Under the pieces are notes generated by a model. The model made no database searches, had not been told where the DNA came from, and was given only the letters and a program-made list of their open reading frames with translations. 45,229 nt of DNA, taken from Clostridiales bacterium (lineage in GTDB: Bacteria; Bacillota; Clostridia; Oscillospirales; QAMX01). The stretch covers positions 1-45,229 of the forward strand of contig JAEDMJ010000014.1 in the NCBI GenBank assembly GCA_016303065.1, written 5' to 3'. This document shows, piece by piece, positions 16,483 through 25,360 of the stretch (position 1 is its first letter; each line of letters begins with the position of its first letter). Made by a program: the position numbers and the translations under genes.

Positions 16483-17529
16483 GTGGCCATAAGAAAAACG
16501 CCCGGGGACTATCCCCAGGCCAGCCTGAGAAAAGACATAAACGAAAACAGAATCTCGAGCCTCTATCTCTTCTGGGGCGAGGAAAGCTATCTTCGCGAAT
16601 TTTATATAAGCGAGATCATAAAAAAACTTGCCGGGGACGACGACAGCAGTATCCGCATCCTCAACGGAAAAAACTGCACTCCCCAGGCTCTTTCGGACGC
16701 CGTGCTGAGCTGTCCTTTTCTGACCGAGAGAAGCCTCGTCATCGTCCGGGAGGTAGACATTTTGAGTCCCGACGCAAAGCTTGCGGCGGCCGCCCCGGGT
16801 ATTCTCTCTTCAATCCCTCCGGAGACCTGCCTTGTCTTCGTCTGGGGCGAAACCGAACCCGGAGGCTCCAGGCCCAACAAAAAAATTGCGGAGGCCTTTT
16901 CCTCTTTCGGAAAAAGCGTGTGCTTTTCCCGCCCCGCGGCCGACGAATTCAACCGCTGGATCCGCCGCAGAATGGCTGCGCTGGGCAAAAACTGTTCGTC
17001 CGCAGAGGCGGCCTATCTTGCCGGACTGTGCGGCGGGCTCATGTACGCGGCAATACCCGAGATCGAAAAGGTCGCGGCCTACGCCCGCGGGACGGATATC
17101 ACCCGCGCCGACATCGACGCAGTCGTTACCCCCGTCGCCGAAGCGGTCATTTTCTCCCTGACCGACGCCGTCGCCGCGCGCGATATCGCCGGGGCGGAAG
17201 CCCAGCTCGAGATACTGATGAAGCAAAAGCTCCGCCGGGAAGAAGCGGTCGCGCAGATCGGCGCGGCAATGCGCCGGCTTTACGCGGCGCGGCTGACAAT
17301 CGACAGCGGCAAGAGCCGCGCCGACTATATGTCGGCTTTCGGCGTCCGCAGCACCTACGCCGCGGACATCCACCTCCGCCAGGCCCGCGCGTTCAGCGCG
17401 GAGCGTCTTCGCAAGGCCGTCAAGCTCTGCGCCCTGGAGGAACAGAAGGGCTTTTACGGAAGACTCAACGACAGAGTAGAGCTTGACGCGCTGATATTCT
17501 CTCTCTGCAAAGGGGATCGCCATGGATAA
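16483..17529 (+). CDS. holA: DNA polymerase III subunit delta
   Basis: A 348-residue clamp-loader subunit. The N-terminus reads SLYLFWGEESYLREFY, the usual opening of HolA, and the C-terminal domain has KLRREEAVAQIGAAMRRLY and ERLRKAVKLCALEEQ. Delta opens the beta sliding clamp. The length is typical. It starts with GTG, preceded by AAAGGAA, 17 bases after comEC; a comEC-holA pair is common in Firmicutes. Its end overlaps the Toprim gene by eight bases. Confidence 0.9.
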   Translation: MAIRKTPGDYPQASLRKDINENRISSLYLFWGEESYLREFYISEIIKKLAGDDDSSIRILNGKNCTPQALSDAVLSCPFLTERSLVIVREVDILSPDAKLAAAAPGILSSIPPETCLVFVWGETEPGGSRPNKKIAEAFSSFGKSVCFSRPAADEFNRWIRRRMAALGKNCSSAEAAYLAGLCGGLMYAAIPEIEKVAAYARGTDITRADIDAVVTPVAEAVIFSLTDAVAARDIAGAEAQLEILMKQKLRREEAVAQIGAAMRRLYAARLTIDSGKSRADYMSAFGVRSTYAADIHLRQARAFSAERLRKAVKLCALEEQKGFYGRLNDRVELDALIFSLCKGDRHG

Positions 17530-18139
17530 ACTGCGCATACGCGAAGCGATTGCCGTGGAAGGACGCTACGACGCCCACGCCGTGCGCGCCTGCTTTGACA
17601 CGGCGGTCATTGAGCTCAACGGCTTCGGCATATATAAAAACGCCCCGCTCCGGGCCCAGCTTTCAAAATACGCCTCCTCCTGCGGTCTGATCGTCCTGAC
17701 CGACTCCGACTCCGCCGGTTTCATGATCCGCAGCCGCGTTTCGAAATGCGTTCCTCCCGGAACCGTAAAACACGCCTATATCCCGGATATCGCCGGAAAG
17801 GAAAAACGTAAAAAACGCCCCTCCGCCGAAGGAACTCTCGGCGTGGAAGGCATGAGCCGCGAGGTCATAATAAACGCCGTTCTCTCTGCCGGGGCGACCG
17901 TCGACAGCGCAGAGCCCCAACCCGCGCTTTCCCCCGTCACAAGGGTCATGCTCTATGACGACGGTTTTTTCGGCGGCGCGGACAGCGCCGCTTTCCGCAG
18001 GAAGCTGACCGACAGGCTCGGCCTTCCGGCAAAGCTCTCCGTCTCCGCGCTTGTCGACGCGCTGAACCGGCTCTGCGGCGCGGAAAAATACTCAATTCTC
18101 GTCAATGAGATCAAAAAAGAAACCGAGGAACAAAAATGA
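17522..18139 (+). CDS. Toprim/DUF4093 protein, RNase M5-like
   Basis: A 205-residue protein with a Toprim domain at about 7-105: the catalytic glutamate E13 in VEGRYDA and the DxD pair D61/D63 in LTDSDSAG. The stretch GTLGVEGMSREVI and the C-terminal domain match the DUF4093 region of ribonuclease M5 (RnmV), which matures 5S rRNA in Gram-positive bacteria. In Bacillus rnmV sits beside rsmA; here rsmA is 15 kb away and this gene is tucked into the comEC-holA operon, so the exact target is less sure. It overlaps both neighbours (8 bases with holA, 4 with the NUDIX gene). Confidence 0.82.
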   Translation: MDKLRIREAIAVEGRYDAHAVRACFDTAVIELNGFGIYKNAPLRAQLSKYASSCGLIVLTDSDSAGFMIRSRVSKCVPPGTVKHAYIPDIAGKEKRKKRPSAEGTLGVEGMSREVIINAVLSAGATVDSAEPQPALSPVTRVMLYDDGFFGGADSAAFRRKLTDRLGLPAKLSVSALVDALNRLCGAEKYSILVNEIKKETEEQK

Positions 18140-18753
18140 ACGACTATATCCCCTCTCCCGAAGAGGCTGAATACCTGAAAAACTACGACCCCGGAAACTA
18201 TCCCCGCCCCTCTGTTACGGCGGACGTTCTTTTCTTCTGCGGAGAGGCCGAGAAAAAACTTCTCCTCATCCGCAGGGGTGGTTTTCCCTACCGCGGCTGG
18301 TGGGCGCTTCCCGGCGGTTTCTGCAACCCGGGCGAGTCTCCGGAAGCCGCCGCCGCAAGAGAGCTCTTGGAAGAGACCGGCGTTTCCGCCGCGGGACTTT
18401 CCCTTCTCGGCGCGTTCGGAGAGGGCGGAAGGGATCCCCGGGGCTGGACCGTGACCTGTGCATACCTTGCCGCTGGCGCCGTCCTCCCCAGCGTTTCTGC
18501 CGCCGACGACGCCGCCGACGCAAAGTGGTTTTCGGCAGAGCGGGAAAAGCTCTCTTCCGACACGGAAAAGACCCTCTGGCGCATAAAGCTCTCATGCGGG
18601 GAGACGGAGCTCTCCGCCGACGTGGAGGAATACGCCTTTTCCGCCGGACTTCCGGAGCTTGGCTTCAGGATCGTCTCCCGGAACGGCATCGCCTTTGACC
18701 ATGCAAAAATCATCGCTGCGGCCCTTTCACGCCTGGACCGCGAAAGGACGTGA
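18136..18753 (+). CDS. NUDIX hydrolase
   Basis: A 205-residue hydrolase of nucleoside diphosphates linked to another moiety. The complete Nudix box spans 61-83: G61, E67, then RELLEETGV at 75-83. It begins VTADVLFFC and ends with FDHAKIIAAAL, features of the Nudix subgroup that includes ADP-ribose pyrophosphatases and NrtR-like proteins. A C-terminal winged helix is not obvious, so an enzymatic role is more likely than regulation. ATGA overlap with the Toprim gene implies coupling. Substrate is unknown. Confidence 0.88.
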   Translation: MNDYIPSPEEAEYLKNYDPGNYPRPSVTADVLFFCGEAEKKLLLIRRGGFPYRGWWALPGGFCNPGESPEAAAARELLEETGVSAAGLSLLGAFGEGGRDPRGWTVTCAYLAAGAVLPSVSAADDAADAKWFSAEREKLSSDTEKTLWRIKLSCGETELSADVEEYAFSAGLPELGFRIVSRNGIAFDHAKIIAAALSRLDRERT

Positions 18754-18757
18754 CGAA

Positions 18758-19708
18758 ATGGATCCCCAGGTTATAAATCAGCTAATAATTCTTTTTCTTT
18801 TGATGGCAATCGGCTTCGCCGTTTCAAAGGCGGGCTTTATCGACAAGACCGGTTCCGACAAGATCTCCTCCCTCATCTCCCGCGTTACCATGCCGGCAAT
18901 GTATCTTTCCACCTTCATGGGTCAGGAATTTTCGACGGAAAAGCTTGCCCAGTCCGGAATTCTTCTGGGCATAAGCGTCGGGTTTTACGCGCTTTCTCTG
19001 GCTTTCAGCTTTGCGTTCGTGAAACTCACCCGAACTCCGAAACGCGACGCCGGAGTTTACCAGTTCATGCTTGTCTTTTCCAACGCCGCCTACATGGGCT
19101 TTCCGGTGCTCCGTGCGGTTCTCGGGGAAGAGGCGATTTTCTACGGAGCTTTTTTCAATATTCCCTTCAATATTTTGGCCTATTCTCTGGGCATCTGGCT
19201 GCTCCGCCGCGGAGACGGTTCCGGCGCGGTCCGTCCGAAAGATATGTTCCTGAACCCGGGGACCGTCGCCGTCTGCACCGGCGTTCTGTTCTTCGTCCTG
19301 TCCCCGCTTTGGAACGAAAGCCCGGTCTACGCCGTTTTTCACAGCGGTCCCGTCTACGAAACGCTCGATATGATCGGGGACATGACGGTGCCCCTCTCCA
19401 TGCTCGTCATTGGCTGCGTCCTTGCCACGGTAAAGCCCGGCGCAATTTTCAAAAACTGGCGGATCATGCTCGCCTGCGTCTGCCGGCTTATCGCAATACC
19501 CGGGCTCGTTTTCCTCTGTCTTATGCCCTTTGAGCTGGATCCCCTTGTCCGCGGCATACCCGTACTCGTGGCCGGAATGCCGGCGGCGGTGTTCTCAGTT
19601 ATTCTTTCAAAGGAATACGGGGGCGACGAAAAGACCGCGTCGGTCGGCGTTTTTCTTTCGACTCTGGCAAGCTCGCTCACAATACCTCTGATCTCAAGCT
19701 GGCTGTAA
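18758..19708 (+). CDS. AEC family permease (auxin efflux carrier type)
   Basis: A 316-residue membrane protein with about ten predicted helices. It opens INQLIILFLLMAIGFAVSKAGF, has SNAAYMGFPV in the middle and ends with helices LSTLASSLTIPLISSWL, all characteristic of the AEC/Mem_trans family of small organic acid and metabolite carriers. The ATG at 18758, with AAAGGA nine bases upstream, was preferred to an earlier in-frame start at 18659 that would run 99 bases into the NUDIX gene. It is the last gene of the comEC operon. The substrate is not predictable. Confidence 0.9.
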   Translation: MDPQVINQLIILFLLMAIGFAVSKAGFIDKTGSDKISSLISRVTMPAMYLSTFMGQEFSTEKLAQSGILLGISVGFYALSLAFSFAFVKLTRTPKRDAGVYQFMLVFSNAAYMGFPVLRAVLGEEAIFYGAFFNIPFNILAYSLGIWLLRRGDGSGAVRPKDMFLNPGTVAVCTGVLFFVLSPLWNESPVYAVFHSGPVYETLDMIGDMTVPLSMLVIGCVLATVKPGAIFKNWRIMLACVCRLIAIPGLVFLCLMPFELDPLVRGIPVLVAGMPAAVFSVILSKEYGGDEKTASVGVFLSTLASSLTIPLISSWL

Positions 19709-19950
19709 AGCGATAAGCAAATGCCGCATCACCACCCGCGCAACTCTTCCCTGTACGCTTTGCTCCTCGCCCACGGGCCGGATCATTTCCGGCGCGCCGG
19801 AGATGACCTCCCCCGGCGGCAAAACGCCCATCGCATTTGCCGCGGCGGGATTCAGCCTTGTTTTGACTGACAAAAAGCGGCCTTTTCTGCCTCCGGACAC
19901 CGTCCCCGCAAAAAAAACGTGCAAAACCGCGCAGAAAATCAAAACAGGCA
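19709..19950. other. Intergenic stretch without a supported gene
   Basis: Open frames exist on both strands because the DNA is GC-rich, including an 85-codon minus-strand frame (19694-19951) whose first residues look hydrophobic. It has no ribosome binding site, overlaps the AEC gene end, and matches nothing I know. No hairpin terminator is obvious after the AEC gene. Confidence 0.4.
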
Positions 19951-19979
19951 TTTCATTTTCCGCATAAATAAGTTATAAT
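19951..19979 (+). promoter_or_regulatory. Promoter of the small membrane protein gene
   Basis: TATAAT (19974-19979) lies 17 bases after a weak TTTCAT (19951-19956) and 49 bases before the ATG. Confidence 0.55.
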
Positions 19980-20028
19980 ATGTGCTGAGAACGCAGATAC
20001 AAAGTTCAAAAAGGAGACTTCAAAAAGA

Positions 20029-20382
20029 ATGGGAACAAAAATACTCGGAATGCCTGCAAACATATGCCTTGGTCTTGGCTTTCTGATCTGGCCGATCGCG
20101 CTCATCGCGGTGCTCGTTGAGAAACGCACGCTTCTCCGCGGGGACAGAGTCATTCTCTGGTCCGCGGTCATGTCGGCCGGGCTCTGCTATGCGGTTGACT
20201 CCGTAACAGGAATGCTCTGCTGGATTCCCGTTGTGAGATGGGTACTCATTGCTGCGGCCTGTGTTATTTCGATCACCGTCACCGTCTTCACGATCATCGC
20301 CGCGGTAAAATGCTTCACAAAAAACTACGGCGACGCAAAAATCCCCTTCATCACGGAAATCGTCGAAAAGCGCGTCCACTGA
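20029..20382 (+). CDS. Small membrane protein, DUF4870-like
   Basis: A 117-residue protein with three hydrophobic segments at about 10-29, 42-66 and 68-92. The C-terminal tail NYGDAKIPFITEIVEKR resembles the ending of DUF4870 membrane proteins (typically KIPLIGDIAEK), but the N-terminal half is divergent, so the family call is tentative. AAGGAG is 12 bases before the ATG. It is a single-gene unit with its own promoter and terminator. Function is unknown. Confidence 0.7.
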   Translation: MGTKILGMPANICLGLGFLIWPIALIAVLVEKRTLLRGDRVILWSAVMSAGLCYAVDSVTGMLCWIPVVRWVLIAAACVISITVTVFTIIAAVKCFTKNYGDAKIPFITEIVEKRVH

Positions 20383-20389
20383 TCCGTCC

Positions 20390-20409
20390 GAAAAAGCTCG
20401 GGCTTTTTC
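20390..20409 (+). terminator. Terminator of the small membrane protein gene
   Basis: GAAAAAGC (20390-20397) and GCTTTTTC (20402-20409) form an 8-bp stem with a TCGG loop eight bases after the stop codon. Confidence 0.7.
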
Positions 20410-20450
20410 AAATACGCAGCGTCGTTTTATTCCCTTTTCGCAAACAACAC

Positions 20451-20492
20451 AGCCCCGTTCCGAATCCTTATTCCAGGATCCGGAACGGGGCT
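20451..20492. terminator. Long hairpin between convergent genes
   Basis: AGCCCCGTTCCG (20451-20462) pairs perfectly with CGGAACGGGGCT (20481-20492), with a further ATCC/GGAT pairing inside. It sits 23 bases past the CPA2 stop codon. U tracts are weak on both sides. Confidence 0.6.
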
Positions 20493-20515
20493 TGTACATA
20501 TGCGCGTATTACCCG

Positions 20516-21808
20516 TCAGGATTTCTTTGCGGCTTCAAGCTTTCGCTCTCTGCGGTGGACAACCTCTTCACCCGGGGCAACGATATCTCCCGACTTCGTA
20601 AGCGAAATCTTCGTAAGAAGCGGGCCCACAAGCTCGTAGATCAAAACGCCGAAAAGGATGATATTTCTTATGATCGCGCCGTCCCCGGGAAGAGCCGAGG
20701 CGGTCACGCACATCCCCAGCGCCACTCCCGCCTGGGGGAAAAGGGTTATGCCGAGATATTTCTTCACCGCAGGGTCGGCGTTCACCAGCGCGCTTGAAAA
20801 AAATGCTCCGAAATACTTTCCGACGCAGCGCGAAAGGATATAGACAACTCCGATCCCGACGACGGCCAGGTCGGCAAAAACGCCAAGCTCGAGATCGGCG
20901 CCGCTAATAACGAAAAACAGCGCAAGCAGCGGCGCGGACCAGCGGTCGGACAGATCCATGAGCTCATCCGCAAGGGGACAGCAATTGCAGAACACCGTAC
21001 CCAGCATCATGCACACAAGCAGCGATGAAAATCCGACTTCCACAGGTCCGATGTGGAATTTCAGCATTGAAATTCCGACCGTCGCGATTACAAAACCGAT
21101 TATTATGGCCATTCTGTTTCGGTTGGAACGGAACATCCGCTCAAACTGCGTCAGGATAACGCCCAGCACGGCCCCCAGAGCAAGGGAAGCCACTATCTCG
21201 ATAATCGGGTTGCAGATGATCGAATATACGTCCAGCTCCCCTCCGGACATCGCCTTTGCGATTCCGAACGACACCGCAAAAAGCGCCAGACCCACCGCAT
21301 CGTCAAGGGCAACGACCGGCAAAAGAACGTCCGTGACCTTTCCCTTTGCCTTGTACTGACGCACGACCATGAGCGTCGCCGCCGGAGCCGTTGCGGAGGC
21401 GATCGCCCCCAGCGTTATTGCCGCAGGAATGCTGAGCTTGCCGCCAATGAGCATATGAAGCCCCAGCAAGGCGGCGTCCACCACGAGAGTCGTTATGACC
21501 GCCTGCAGAACACCGATAACAAGCGCCTGTTTTCCGGTCTTTTTAAGCTGTGAAAGCTTAAATTCACTTCCGATTGCAAACGCAATGAAGCCGAGGGCCG
21601 CATTTGAAATAAAACCGACGTTTTCAAGCTCTTCAAAGCTTGTAAAGCCGATTCCCGGGATTCCAAGCTGTCCGAGGCAGTAAGGCCCGATAAGAACTCC
21701 GGCAATGAGATAAGCCGTGACGTCCGGGAGTTTGAGCAAGCTTGTAAGGCGCGTGAACAAAAGCCCGAATATGAGGGCAAGCGCCAAGGAAAGAAAAACT
21801 GACATCAT
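20516..21808 (-). CDS. CPA2 family cation/proton antiporter
   Basis: A 430-residue integral membrane exchanger. Conserved CPA features include LPDVTAYLIAGVLIGPYCLGQ near the N-terminus, ATAPAATLMVV (discontinuous helix 4) and ALDDAVGLALFA with the paired aspartates expected of electrogenic antiporters. It has no C-terminal TrkA-N regulatory domain. AGGTGA precedes the ATG. It lies 50 bases after the last channel subunit of the Mrp-like cluster on the same strand, so it is probably co-transcribed and acts in the same ion balance, though this is inferred from position only. Confidence 0.9.
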   Translation of the reverse strand: MMSVFLSLALALIFGLLFTRLTSLLKLPDVTAYLIAGVLIGPYCLGQLGIPGIGFTSFEELENVGFISNAALGFIAFAIGSEFKLSQLKKTGKQALVIGVLQAVITTLVVDAALLGLHMLIGGKLSIPAAITLGAIASATAPAATLMVVRQYKAKGKVTDVLLPVVALDDAVGLALFAVSFGIAKAMSGGELDVYSIICNPIIEIVASLALGAVLGVILTQFERMFRSNRNRMAIIIGFVIATVGISMLKFHIGPVEVGFSSLLVCMMLGTVFCNCCPLADELMDLSDRWSAPLLALFFVISGADLELGVFADLAVVGIGVVYILSRCVGKYFGAFFSSALVNADPAVKKYLGITLFPQAGVALGMCVTASALPGDGAIIRNIILFGVLIYELVGPLLTKISLTKSGDIVAPGEEVVHRRERKLEAAKKS

Positions 21809-21858
21809 TGTTGAATCACCTGCAACTTAAATAAATACAAAGGACGCCGATGCTGTCC

Positions 21859-23874
21859 TCAGGCGATGATAAGGCGAATGAAAATGTATATCAGCGTCAG
21901 CGCAATGCCGGCGCAGGCCGCAAGAAGGCTGAAAGAAAGACTTCGCACGACTATGCGGTTTTCATCCCGCAAGTTTTCATAGGCGTCTGCAAACACGTCC
22001 TCAAAGGAGCGGTGCTTTTTCCTCTTTTCCAATGGAAAAACTCTGTCTGCGGCGAGTCCCGCAATGTGGGTGACGCGCGTGCCTTTTTCGGGAATATAGT
22101 GCTTTTTGTTTTCACGGAACACGGTGCGGTGCAGCAAAACGGTGACAATGTCCGGAATATCGCTCAGCACCTTCATGGTCCAGCCGCAGACCGCAGGCAG
22201 AAGCTTTAAGAGAACAAACCGATACAGGGTTTCAAGCTCAAGCTTTTCGGGGATGAGGCTGCGGTATACCCTGCGTCCGTCCGTGGATTTCCGGTCGACA
22301 AGCGTCCGCACAACTCCGAAATACAGCGCCGCTCCGATGGAAAGCGATATCGCCGCGCCCTTCAGACTTTCCAGGGAAAAGAACGCCGTCTCAGGAAGAA
22401 GCTTTTCCGAAGAAAAAAGATCCAAAGCCGGCGACGCAAGCCCGAGCCCGATTTTTCCCGGCGCAGCGCCGACGGCGAGCACTGCCGCCGAGGCAATTCC
22501 CAAAACAACGGCAGTCGCTGCGTTCATGCACTTTTTTTCGGTCCTGACCGCAGGTTTCCCCGTGAACACACAGAAGAAAAGCTTCAGCATATACGCAGCG
22601 GTGAGTCCTCCGGCAATCAGAAAGAGCCATTCGACGCACGTGACAAGCCGCGAGCCCCCAAAAGCTTCGCCGAGCTCCACGATCCCCTCGTGGAGCAGAG
22701 TTTTGCTCGCATAGCCCGAAAAGAGCGGAAAGCCGCCGATTCCAAGCGCTCCGATGCAGAAGAAAGTTTTAAGCAGCGGCTTATCCGTTCCGAAGCCCCT
22801 GATCTTGTTAAGGTCGAGGCTGTGAACATTTGCGTATATGATTCCCGCAACGCAAAAGAGGATAAGCTTGAAGACGGAATGGTTCGTCATGTGCAGAAGC
22901 GTTCCGTACGCGGCAGCGGAGTTTTCGCCGCCCGTCATTGCGCATACGGAGACCCCGATAAGTATAAATCCGATCTGGGAAACGCTGGAACAGGCCAGCG
23001 TGCGCTTGATATCCGCCGAAACCACTGCCATAAGCGCGCCGACGAGCATCGTCGCCGTGCCGAGAAGCATGACGGCCGTTCCGAACGACCGCGCGTTCGG
23101 CGCGACCCGGCAGAGCGTCACGGCGATTCCGAAAACGCCCGTTTTGGTCAGTATGCCGGAGAGCACTGCGCTTGCCGGAGCCGGAGCCGCCGGGTGAGCT
23201 TTCGGAAGCCAGATGTGGAGCGGGAACATACCCGCTTTTGCGCCGAAACCAAAGAGCAGGCACACAGCCGCCGCAGAAAGCCTTCCGGAGCTCTCCGAGA
23301 CGGAACAGGCCGAAGCAAGCTCCGAAAATTTAAGAGTTCCGGCAGAGGACCGCACAAGAAGGATGCCCATAAGCATAACGAGTCCGCCTATGACGGATAT
23401 GCCGAGATAAGTGTCCGCAGCTTTCCCCGCCTCCGGAGTCTCTTCGTGCATGACCCACACCCACGAAGCAAGCCCCATCAGTTCGAAGAAGAGGAAGAGC
23501 GTAAAGAGATCCGCCGAAAGAAAAACTCCGGCGACGGCCCCCTCTGTCAGCAGCCAGAACATATAGAAGCGTCCAAGGTGTTCTCCGCGGCGCTTAAAGT
23601 AAAATCCGGAAAACACCAGCGCAAAGAAGAAGCAGACCGCAGAAACAACGGTGTAATACGTTCCGAATCCCCCGGCGGCAAAGCCAAGGCCGCCCCCGCA
23701 GACATCGAGAACCGCAGAGCTGCCGGGCACGAACAGAAGCGCGCAGGAGAGCGCAAGCTCCGCCGCACCGGCCGCGCAGCAGAACGGGAACAGCGCTTTG
23801 CTCCATTTCTTTTCAAAGAGCAGCGCAAAAGGCGCGCAGACGATCGGAAGCAGAACAACGGGAAGTGTCAGCAT
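21859..23874 (-). CDS. Proton-conducting antiporter subunit, NuoL/MrpA-N-terminal-like
   Basis: A 671-residue membrane protein of the complex I ND5/MrpA/MrpD superfamily. It has about 16 helices, with the helix 5 glutamate in LFLFFELMG and the helix 7 lysine in GFGAKAGMFPLHIWLPKAHP. The extra C-terminal length (a lateral hydrophilic stretch near 560-640, with one last helix) recalls the NuoL arm. It could replace the N-terminal half of MrpA, which in this cluster is split. The ATG at 23874 was chosen because GGAGG is 11 bases upstream; a TTG at 23892 directly abutting the previous stop is possible. Confidence 0.85.
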   Translation of the reverse strand: MLTLPVVLLPIVCAPFALLFEKKWSKALFPFCCAAGAAELALSCALLFVPGSSAVLDVCGGGLGFAAGGFGTYYTVVSAVCFFFALVFSGFYFKRRGEHLGRFYMFWLLTEGAVAGVFLSADLFTLFLFFELMGLASWVWVMHEETPEAGKAADTYLGISVIGGLVMLMGILLVRSSAGTLKFSELASACSVSESSGRLSAAAVCLLFGFGAKAGMFPLHIWLPKAHPAAPAPASAVLSGILTKTGVFGIAVTLCRVAPNARSFGTAVMLLGTATMLVGALMAVVSADIKRTLACSSVSQIGFILIGVSVCAMTGGENSAAAYGTLLHMTNHSVFKLILFCVAGIIYANVHSLDLNKIRGFGTDKPLLKTFFCIGALGIGGFPLFSGYASKTLLHEGIVELGEAFGGSRLVTCVEWLFLIAGGLTAAYMLKLFFCVFTGKPAVRTEKKCMNAATAVVLGIASAAVLAVGAAPGKIGLGLASPALDLFSSEKLLPETAFFSLESLKGAAISLSIGAALYFGVVRTLVDRKSTDGRRVYRSLIPEKLELETLYRFVLLKLLPAVCGWTMKVLSDIPDIVTVLLHRTVFRENKKHYIPEKGTRVTHIAGLAADRVFPLEKRKKHRSFEDVFADAYENLRDENRIVVRSLSFSLLAACAGIALTLIYIFIRLIIA

Positions 23875-23892
23875 TTCTTTCCAAACCTCCAA

Positions 23893-25359
23893 TCAGAACG
23901 CCCCGGCAACGGCTTCGCCCACAAGGGAGAAGACCGGACCGGTCCATATGCCAAACAGGATCACCGCAGCGGCGATCAGAACGATCGGCACGGTCATTCT
24001 CCAGCCCGCGTCCCCCGCGCCCGCACAGAGGAGCTCGCCGTCTCTTTTTGGGAAATAGGCCCTTATGACGACCGTGAACATATATACCGCAGTGAGCAGG
24101 CCGCAGAGCACCAGCGCCGCCGCTCCGATAAATCCGCCGGCAGAGCCTTCGTTTATGCAGGCGGTGATGAGGCTGTATTTGCTCACAAACCCGAAAAAGG
24201 GAGGAAGCCCCGTAAGCGCTGCGGAACATACGGTAAAGCAGGCCATTGTCACGGGCATCGATTTTCCGACCCCGCTGAGCTCCCAGACATATTCCAGTCC
24301 GGTTTTGTGAAGAACCGCCCCGGCACAGAAAAACACGCATATCTTCATAAGCGCGTGGGAGAGCATGTGAATAAATCCGGCTTCAAGCCCCGCCGGAGTG
24401 AGCATCATCACGCCCACAAGTATATACGAAAGATTGGCAACCGTGGAATACGCCAGCCTGCGCTTAAAGTGGGGTTCGCGCACAGCAAGAACGGAGCCGA
24501 AAACCATCGTAAAAATGACCACGCCAAGCGCCGCCCAGTGCGCCCAGGTGCCCTTTACAAAATCCGTCCCGAAGCAATAGTACGTGAGACGTATGATTGC
24601 AAAAACACCCGATTTTACCACGGCCACCGCATGGAGCAGAGCCGTAACCGGCGTCGGCGCAACCGAGGCGTCGGGAAGCCAGCTGTAAAAGGGAAAGAGA
24701 GCGGCTTTTACGCCAAAGCCCATGAACCCCAGAAACCAAACGAAAATCAGCACCGCAGAATTTCCGGTTTCACCGATAATCCCCCCGGCCGTAAAAACGT
24801 CCCCGCCGTACGAGGTTAAAAATATGAGCGAGATAAATGCAAACGCCGTGCCGCCGAAAGAAAAGTACATATACTTTCTCGCCGCGTGGACGGCCCGCTT
24901 TGTAAGCGGGTGGATGACCAGCGGAATCGTGAACAGCGTCAGAAGCTCATAGAAGAGATACATCGTCAGCAGGTTCTCGGCAAAGCAAACTCCGAGAGTA
25001 ACGCCCAGACAAAGGGTGTAGAAAGCAAAGAAGGACCTTCTTCTGGCGTCGCCCTCCATATATTCTCCGGCATAGAGCGCGGCAAGGGGCCAAAGCGTTC
25101 CGACTATGGCAGCAAAGACCCTTCCCGCTCCGTCAAGCCGGAAGCTTATCCTGAGGTTCTTTGTAAAATTGATGATTTTTACCGATTCCTCCGGCGGATT
25201 CAAAACCAGCATCCAAACCAAAACCGCTGTGACAACCGAAACGCCCAGGCACCATACGGCCGGCATTCCGGCCTTCTTCGGTCTCACCAGAAGAAGCACG
25301 ACGCCGGCGGCCAGCGGAAACGCCACTGCGGCGACCAAAAACCATGAATTCATTTCCAT
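23893..25359 (-). CDS. Proton-conducting antiporter subunit, NuoM/MrpD-like
   Basis: A 488-residue polytopic protein of the NuoL/M/N superfamily. Ion-channel residues are present: helix 5 glutamate in LYLFYELLTLFT... and helix 7 lysine in GFGVKAALFPFYSWLPDA. The usual AHP after the proline is replaced by ASVAPTPV, which resembles the MbhH/NuoM branch. It starts at ATG 25359, one base after the preceding stop. An in-frame start further upstream (25377) would overlap the neighbour. It is one of four paralogous channel subunits in the cluster. Confidence 0.85.
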   Translation of the reverse strand: MEMNSWFLVAAVAFPLAAGVVLLLVRPKKAGMPAVWCLGVSVVTAVLVWMLVLNPPEESVKIINFTKNLRISFRLDGAGRVFAAIVGTLWPLAALYAGEYMEGDARRRSFFAFYTLCLGVTLGVCFAENLLTMYLFYELLTLFTIPLVIHPLTKRAVHAARKYMYFSFGGTAFAFISLIFLTSYGGDVFTAGGIIGETGNSAVLIFVWFLGFMGFGVKAALFPFYSWLPDASVAPTPVTALLHAVAVVKSGVFAIIRLTYYCFGTDFVKGTWAHWAALGVVIFTMVFGSVLAVREPHFKRRLAYSTVANLSYILVGVMMLTPAGLEAGFIHMLSHALMKICVFFCAGAVLHKTGLEYVWELSGVGKSMPVTMACFTVCSAALTGLPPFFGFVSKYSLITACINEGSAGGFIGAAALVLCGLLTAVYMFTVVIRAYFPKRDGELLCAGAGDAGWRMTVPIVLIAAAVILFGIWTGPVFSLVGEAVAGAF

Positions 25360-25360
25360 A

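Noticed and set aside
16428..17486. A 352-codon plus-strand frame
   Set aside because: Another frame of holA, extremely arginine-rich and without a ribosome binding site.
19694..19951. An 85-codon minus-strand frame with a hydrophobic start
   Set aside because: No ribosome binding site, overlaps the AEC gene end, and no recognisable family.
22690..24819. A 709-codon plus-strand frame
   Set aside because: It is antisense to two antiporter subunits with clear homology; its charged, repetitive composition reflects GC-rich third positions.
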